DNA of 64,000 nucleotides from Pseudomonas sessilinigenes (lineage in GTDB: Bacteria > Pseudomonadota > Gammaproteobacteria > Pseudomonadales > Pseudomonadaceae): assembly GCF_003850565.1 (NCBI RefSeq), contig NZ_CP027706.1, positions 6,448,001 through 6,512,000 on the forward strand, in the 5' to 3' direction. Positions within the stretch are counted from its first letter, which is position 1, and each line of letters begins with the position of its first letter. Below the pieces are notes generated by a model. The model saw nothing but the letters and a program-made list of their open reading frames with translations. It was not told the DNA's origin and did no database searches. Positions 62,201 to 64,000 of this stretch are shown here, one piece after another. Made by a program: the position numbers and the translations under genes.

Positions 62201-64000
62201 GGTGGTCGACACGCCCCACGTACTCCACCAGGCCGTCGGTACGGTAGCGCGTCAGGTCACCGCTGCGGTACAACCGGGCACCGGTGGTGCTGTAGGGGTC
62301 AGGGATAAAGCGTTCCGCCGTCAGCCCCGGACGATCCAGGTAACCCCGGGCTACGCCCAGGCCACCCAGGTACAGCTCGCCCGCCACGCCCACCGGCAAC
62401 AGGTTGAGGTTGGCATCGGCCACGTAGGCGCTGCGGTTGCCAACGATGTTGCCGATCGGCGCATAAGCTGCATCGCACGGGTCCCCCGCCTTAGCCTTCC
62501 AGATCAACGGCGTAACCACCGTCTCGGTCGGGCCGTAGCCGTTGAAGATGTACTTCGGACGCAGCACTCGCCAGGCCAAGTCGTAACTGGCCTGGGGCAC
62601 GGCATCGCCGCCGAAGCAGTAGACCCGCACCGCCGGTGGGTTGCCGTCGCGCTCGGCGTGTACCGCCAGTTGTTGCAGGTACACCGGCGGGAACACACCG
62701 ACGGTGACACCGTAGCGATGCATCTGTTCGTAGGTGAATTCCGGCGACCACACACTATCGTCGCGGATCAGCACGCTGGCGCCGTAGATCAGCGGGTGCA
62801 TCCAGCCTTCGTGGGAGCCGTCGAAGGCGAAGGACATGAAATGCAGCTCGCAGTCCGCCGGGCTCATTTCATAACGCTCGCCGGTGGCCAGGCTGTGCAT
62901 GGCCAGCGGGCCATGGGACACCGCCACGCCCTTGGGCAAGCCGGTGGAGCCGGAGGTGTAGATCACATAGGCCAGGTTTTCCTCGGCCAGATCCACCTCC
63001 GGGCTGGTCGCAGGATAGGCCGCAAAATCCGCCGCGCCTTCGACGCTGAGGGTCGGCAAACCGTCCGGGATCGGCAAGCGCTCCAGCAGGTGATCCTGGG
63101 TCAGCAGCAGCCACGCGCCGCTGTCCTGCATCATGTAGCGCAGGCGATCCTGGGGGTATTCGATATCCAGCGGCACATAGACCCCGCCGGCCTTGAGCAC
63201 CGCCAGGAAGGCCACCATGATCTCCGCGCAGCGCGGCATGGCGATGGCCACCCGCACCTCCGGGCCCACTCCCAGCTCGATCAGCTTGTGCGCCAGTTGG
63301 TTGGCTTGCGTATCCAGCTCGCGATAGCTCAGGCGCTGCTCGGCGAAGAACACCGCTGGCGCATCCGGGGCCTTGGCCGCCTGATCGGCGAACAGTTGAT
63401 GGACAAAGCGGTGAGTCGGGTAGACCACATCGGTGTGGTCCCACTCCTGGCGAATGCGCCGCTGCTCGTCCCGAGTCAGCAATGGCAACTCACCCAGGCC
63501 GGTTTGCGCATGCTCCATCAGGCTCAGCAACAGCCCCTGCAAGTGCCCGCCCAACTGCACCATCGAAGGTTCAGAGAAGGATTCACGGGCATAAATGAAC
63601 TCGAACGACAGGCTCGCCCCCAGGTTGACCGCAACCGTCAGTGGGTAGTTGGTCTGCTCGTGGTTGCCCACCGCGCCAAAGCGCAGTTGCGCCGGAGCGC
63701 CTTTTTCCAGGGCCTCTGACACCGGGTAGTTCTCGAACACCAGGATGTTGTCGAACAGCGCGTCCCCGCCCAGCCCGGCCCAGCGCTGCACTTCGTACAG
63801 CGGCGTGTATTCATAGTCACGCAGCGCCAGGTTGCGGCTCTGCACCGCCTGCAACCATTGGCTCACGGTCATGTCCGGGCGTGGCGTGGCCACCACCGGC
63901 AAGGTGTTGATGAACAGGCCTACCTGCTGCTCGATGCCCTTGAGCTCAGCGGGGCGCCCCGCCACCGTGGCGCCGAACACCACGCTTTCCTGCCCGGTGC
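56205..64000 (-). CDS. pvdD: Pyoverdine NRPS terminal subunit (visible part C-A-PCP-E-C-A-PCP-TE), 5' end outside window
   Basis: About 2,598 C-terminal residues visible. Domains counted from the window edge: end of a C domain (1-165); A domain (185-690, YTSGSTGLPKG near 345); PCP (about 705-775, Ser in LGGDS); epimerisation domain (about 785-1225, HHLVVDGVSW and RTVGWFTSVFP); C domain (about 1240-1670, HHILMDG); A domain (about 1690-2190, YTSGSTGRPKG near 1857); PCP (about 2215-2290, LGGHS); thioesterase (about 2310-2592, GWSLGG). The TE marks the last subunit, as PvdD in P. aeruginosa. Specificity residues read by alignment to GrsA: first A domain D-G-E-V-C-G-G-V-T, second D-A-E-D-N-G-T-V-S. 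Acidic residues at 239 and 278 in the second suggest a basic residue such as lysine. The E domain predicts a D-residue in the penultimate position. The symbol is by position and could be another pvd NRPS name. Confidence 0.88.
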   Translation of the reverse strand, partial: TGQESVVFGATVAGRPAELKGIEQQVGLFINTLPVVATPRPDMTVSQWLQAVQSRNLALRDYEYTPLYEVQRWAGLGGDALFDNILVFENYPVSEALEKGAPAQLRFGAVGNHEQTNYPLTVAVNLGASLSFEFIYARESFSEPSMVQLGGHLQGLLLSLMEHAQTGLGELPLLTRDEQRRIRQEWDHTDVVYPTHRFVHQLFADQAAKAPDAPAVFFAEQRLSYRELDTQANQLAHKLIELGVGPEVRVAIAMPRCAEIMVAFLAVLKAGGVYVPLDIEYPQDRLRYMMQDSGAWLLLTQDHLLERLPIPDGLPTLSVEGAADFAAYPATSPEVDLAEENLAYVIYTSGSTGLPKGVAVSHGPLAMHSLATGERYEMSPADCELHFMSFAFDGSHEGWMHPLIYGASVLIRDDSVWSPEFTYEQMHRYGVTVGVFPPVYLQQLAVHAERDGNPPAVRVYCFGGDAVPQASYDLAWRVLRPKYIFNGYGPTETVVTPLIWKAKAGDPCDAAYAPIGNIVGNRSAYVADANLNLLPVGVAGELYLGGLGVARGYLDRPGLTAERFIPDPYSTTGARLYRSGDLTRYRTDGLVEYVGRVDHQVKVRGFRIELGEIEARLLEQDPVLEVAVIAQPGPSGQQLVGYIVPVDAEVASSNERQAQLRESIKARLRESLPDYMVPTYLLFLEALPLTPNGKLDRKSLPKVDAQLMQQTYVAPQNELEQQIAAIWADVLKLEQVGVTDNFFELGGDSIISIQVVSRARQAGIRFTPKDLFQHQTVQGLATVAEQGEGGLQIDQGPVRGQMPLLPIQQWFFETPVPERHHWNQSVLLKPLQALQAQTLESALQALTVQHDALRLRFTEHQGTWSAAFADADEPVQLLWQANVADAQALQQFAEQAQRSLNLQEGPLLRAVLFTLADQSQRLLLIVHHLVVDGVSWRILLEDLQALLGNQVLPAKSSSTQAWAGQLQAYASSAALQQELGYWQAQLQGVESNLPCDHGHDGLQNQHATSVETRLNKGDTQRLLQDAPAAYRTQINDLLLTALARVITRWTGQDSALVQLEGHGREELFDSIDLSRTVGWFTSVFPVKLTPQPALADSIKFIKEQLRAVPNKGIGFGALRYLGDAGAQKALASLAVPRITFNYLGQFDGSFDDQQAWFAPANEAKGDDQSLLAPLGNWLTLNGQVYGGELSLGWNFSRAMFDSATIQHLADDYTRELKALIEHCSQPEHRGATPSDFPLAGLSQQQLDRLPLALAKVEDLYPLSPMQQGMLFHTLYQEEGGDYINQLRVDVDGLDPQRFCQAWQATIERHDILRSGFLWQGELPAPIQVVYKQVSLECAEHDWRSTQQTPQALDALAAAERQRGFDLAAAPLLRLALVRTGEQRYHLIYTNHHILMDGWSNSQLLGEVLQRYAGQLPQHLTGRYRDYIAWLQRQDATLSEHFWKQQLLGLDEPTRLAQAFAGGARAPLEEGHGSHGCTLDEAQTRSLGEFARQQKVTVNTLVQAAWLLLLQRCTGQDTVVFGATVSGRPAELKGVEQQIGLFINTLPVVAAPRPQLSVSDWLQAVQERNLALRDFEHTPLYDVQRWAGLGGEALFDNILVFENYPVSEALEKGSPAQLQFGAVGNHEQTNYPLTLSVFVAERLSFDYSYSYQHFSGAVIRQLAEGLQHLLLAMIGNPGQCLGDLSLLSDGQRAAVEQESRRAAGQVGRDLNIHQLIEAQAARTPDAVALLCAGEQLSYGQFNQRANQLAHKLIEQGVGPDVRVGIAVERGLDMIVGLLAVLKAGGAYVPLDPEYPQERLHYMMQDSGIQLLLTQSPLLERLQDGLAVPYLCLDQAPVWLAGMAQGNPPERSSAQNLAYVMYTSGSTGRPKGVGITHNALSQHARATANYFNMTAADRGLQFSTFNFDAFVEQLYPALIRGASVVIRGKELWDSETFYRELIEQGISIVDLSTAYWFMLGKDFAAKGPRDFGRLRQLNLGGEAMPAEGVAAWKQAGLDQVCLLNTYGPTEATVSATAHDCGAYLKGTEPLPAVIPLGKALPGRSIYLLDNSGNLPLNGVIGELMIGGDLLARGYHDRPGLTAERFIPDPFSSDGGRLYRTGDLARYDAEGVIDYAGRIDHQVKIRGFRIEMGEIEARLLELAQVREAIVLAQDGASGPQLVAYVVPAAQVAADTPEAQAQLREQLKGALKEVLPDYMLPAHLLFLEMLPLSPNGKLDRKALPKADASLLQHAYIAPQSELQQQVAALWSQVLGVDQVGLDDNFFELGGHSLDALRLIGAINQALAVQLSINALFTAPTVGQLAGLIAAGHPDSAQNVIALGGSGQPLFCFHPAGGSVYGYLPLAAQLRDRCAVYGVLHQAYLQTDWSEVSWQAMIERYVANIRQVQPTGPYYLAGWSLGGSIAMDVASELEAAGDTVRFLGLLDPTPPQGAGDDQVQTQEMPVTVTAESEWQAIIDKLCQQFPGSAGMIESRLRREAELDWQSIHGWVAGNIPLAPGELDRVVGLFKAEFDASLVSSVFNDLSSLSAAYVYRPLQVVPQLWWSRDYQDKQIVRMERAMGSEVLGREVLDSFRTLARHEEMVADLRLLESFEERLLSCLN

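Noticed and set aside
56916..63719. Long plus-strand open frames (805 and 727 residues) within the NRPS
   Set aside because: Antisense frames produced by the high-GC codon pattern of the NRPS; the minus strand has all NRPS motifs.

Overview
The window is about 64 kb of GC-rich chromosome from a fluorescent Pseudomonas, most likely the P. fluorescens group near P. protegens/P. chlororaphis. The evidence is a pyoverdine locus with the Pseudomonas gene set (pvdA, fpvI, pvdRT-opmQ, pvdP, pvdM, pvdN, pvdO, pvdF, pvdE, fpvA and a terminal NRPS), PvdS-type iron-starvation boxes, Pseudomonas-style GTAGCCGCTGCCG palindromic repeats between genes, and an ampR/ampC pair. I saw no prophage, transposase, CRISPR array, tRNA or rRNA.

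Region 1 (1-8.9 kb): the C-terminal part of an MFS transporter; a fecI-fecR-fecA ferric-citrate signalling system read on the minus strand with a Fur-box-like palindrome in front of fecI; an EamA exporter divergent from an XRE-cupin regulator; two small proteins of unknown function; and an AraC regulator. Region 2 (9-11.5 kb): an ECF sigma factor, a one-helix probable anti-sigma factor and a CnrX-like periplasmic sensor in an overlapping operon, flanked by small secreted or lipid-anchored proteins. Region 3 (11.6-37 kb): ordinary accessory and housekeeping genes. These are ampR/ampC, phosphatidylcholine synthase, a TauE permease, a large membrane patatin, a DUF2946/TonB receptor/PepSY metal-uptake operon, a universal stress protein, a Bcr-like exporter with its AraC regulator, an AhpD-like enzyme, an MscS channel with a cyclic-nucleotide domain, YcaC, pirin, a LysR regulator, a thioesterase, a degenerate receiver, and mgtC-mgtA. 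mgtA is preceded by a long leader with a proline-rich mini-ORF and two hairpins.

Region 4 (37.3-64 kb) is the pyoverdine locus. PvdA and PvdF make N5-formyl-N5-hydroxyornithine in the cytoplasm. The NRPS at the right edge adds the last two residues and releases the peptide. PvdE moves ferribactin to the periplasm, where PvdP (tyrosinase), PvdO, PvdN and PvdM mature the chromophore and side chain. PvdRT-OpmQ exports or recycles pyoverdine, FpvA imports the ferric form, and FpvI is the sigma factor for fpvA. Six promoters in this block carry the same motif, TAAAT-16 nt-CGT, each in front of pvdA, pvdR, pvdP, pvdM, pvdF or pvdE, so the locus reads as one PvdS regulon. A DUF3349 protein and a SMI1/KNR4 protein sit inside the locus without an obvious pyoverdine role.

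Small ORFs that only mirror real genes on the other strand were left out. Gene starts were chosen from ribosome-binding sites, signal peptides and promoter positions. A-domain specificity codes were read by eye against GrsA and are tentative.
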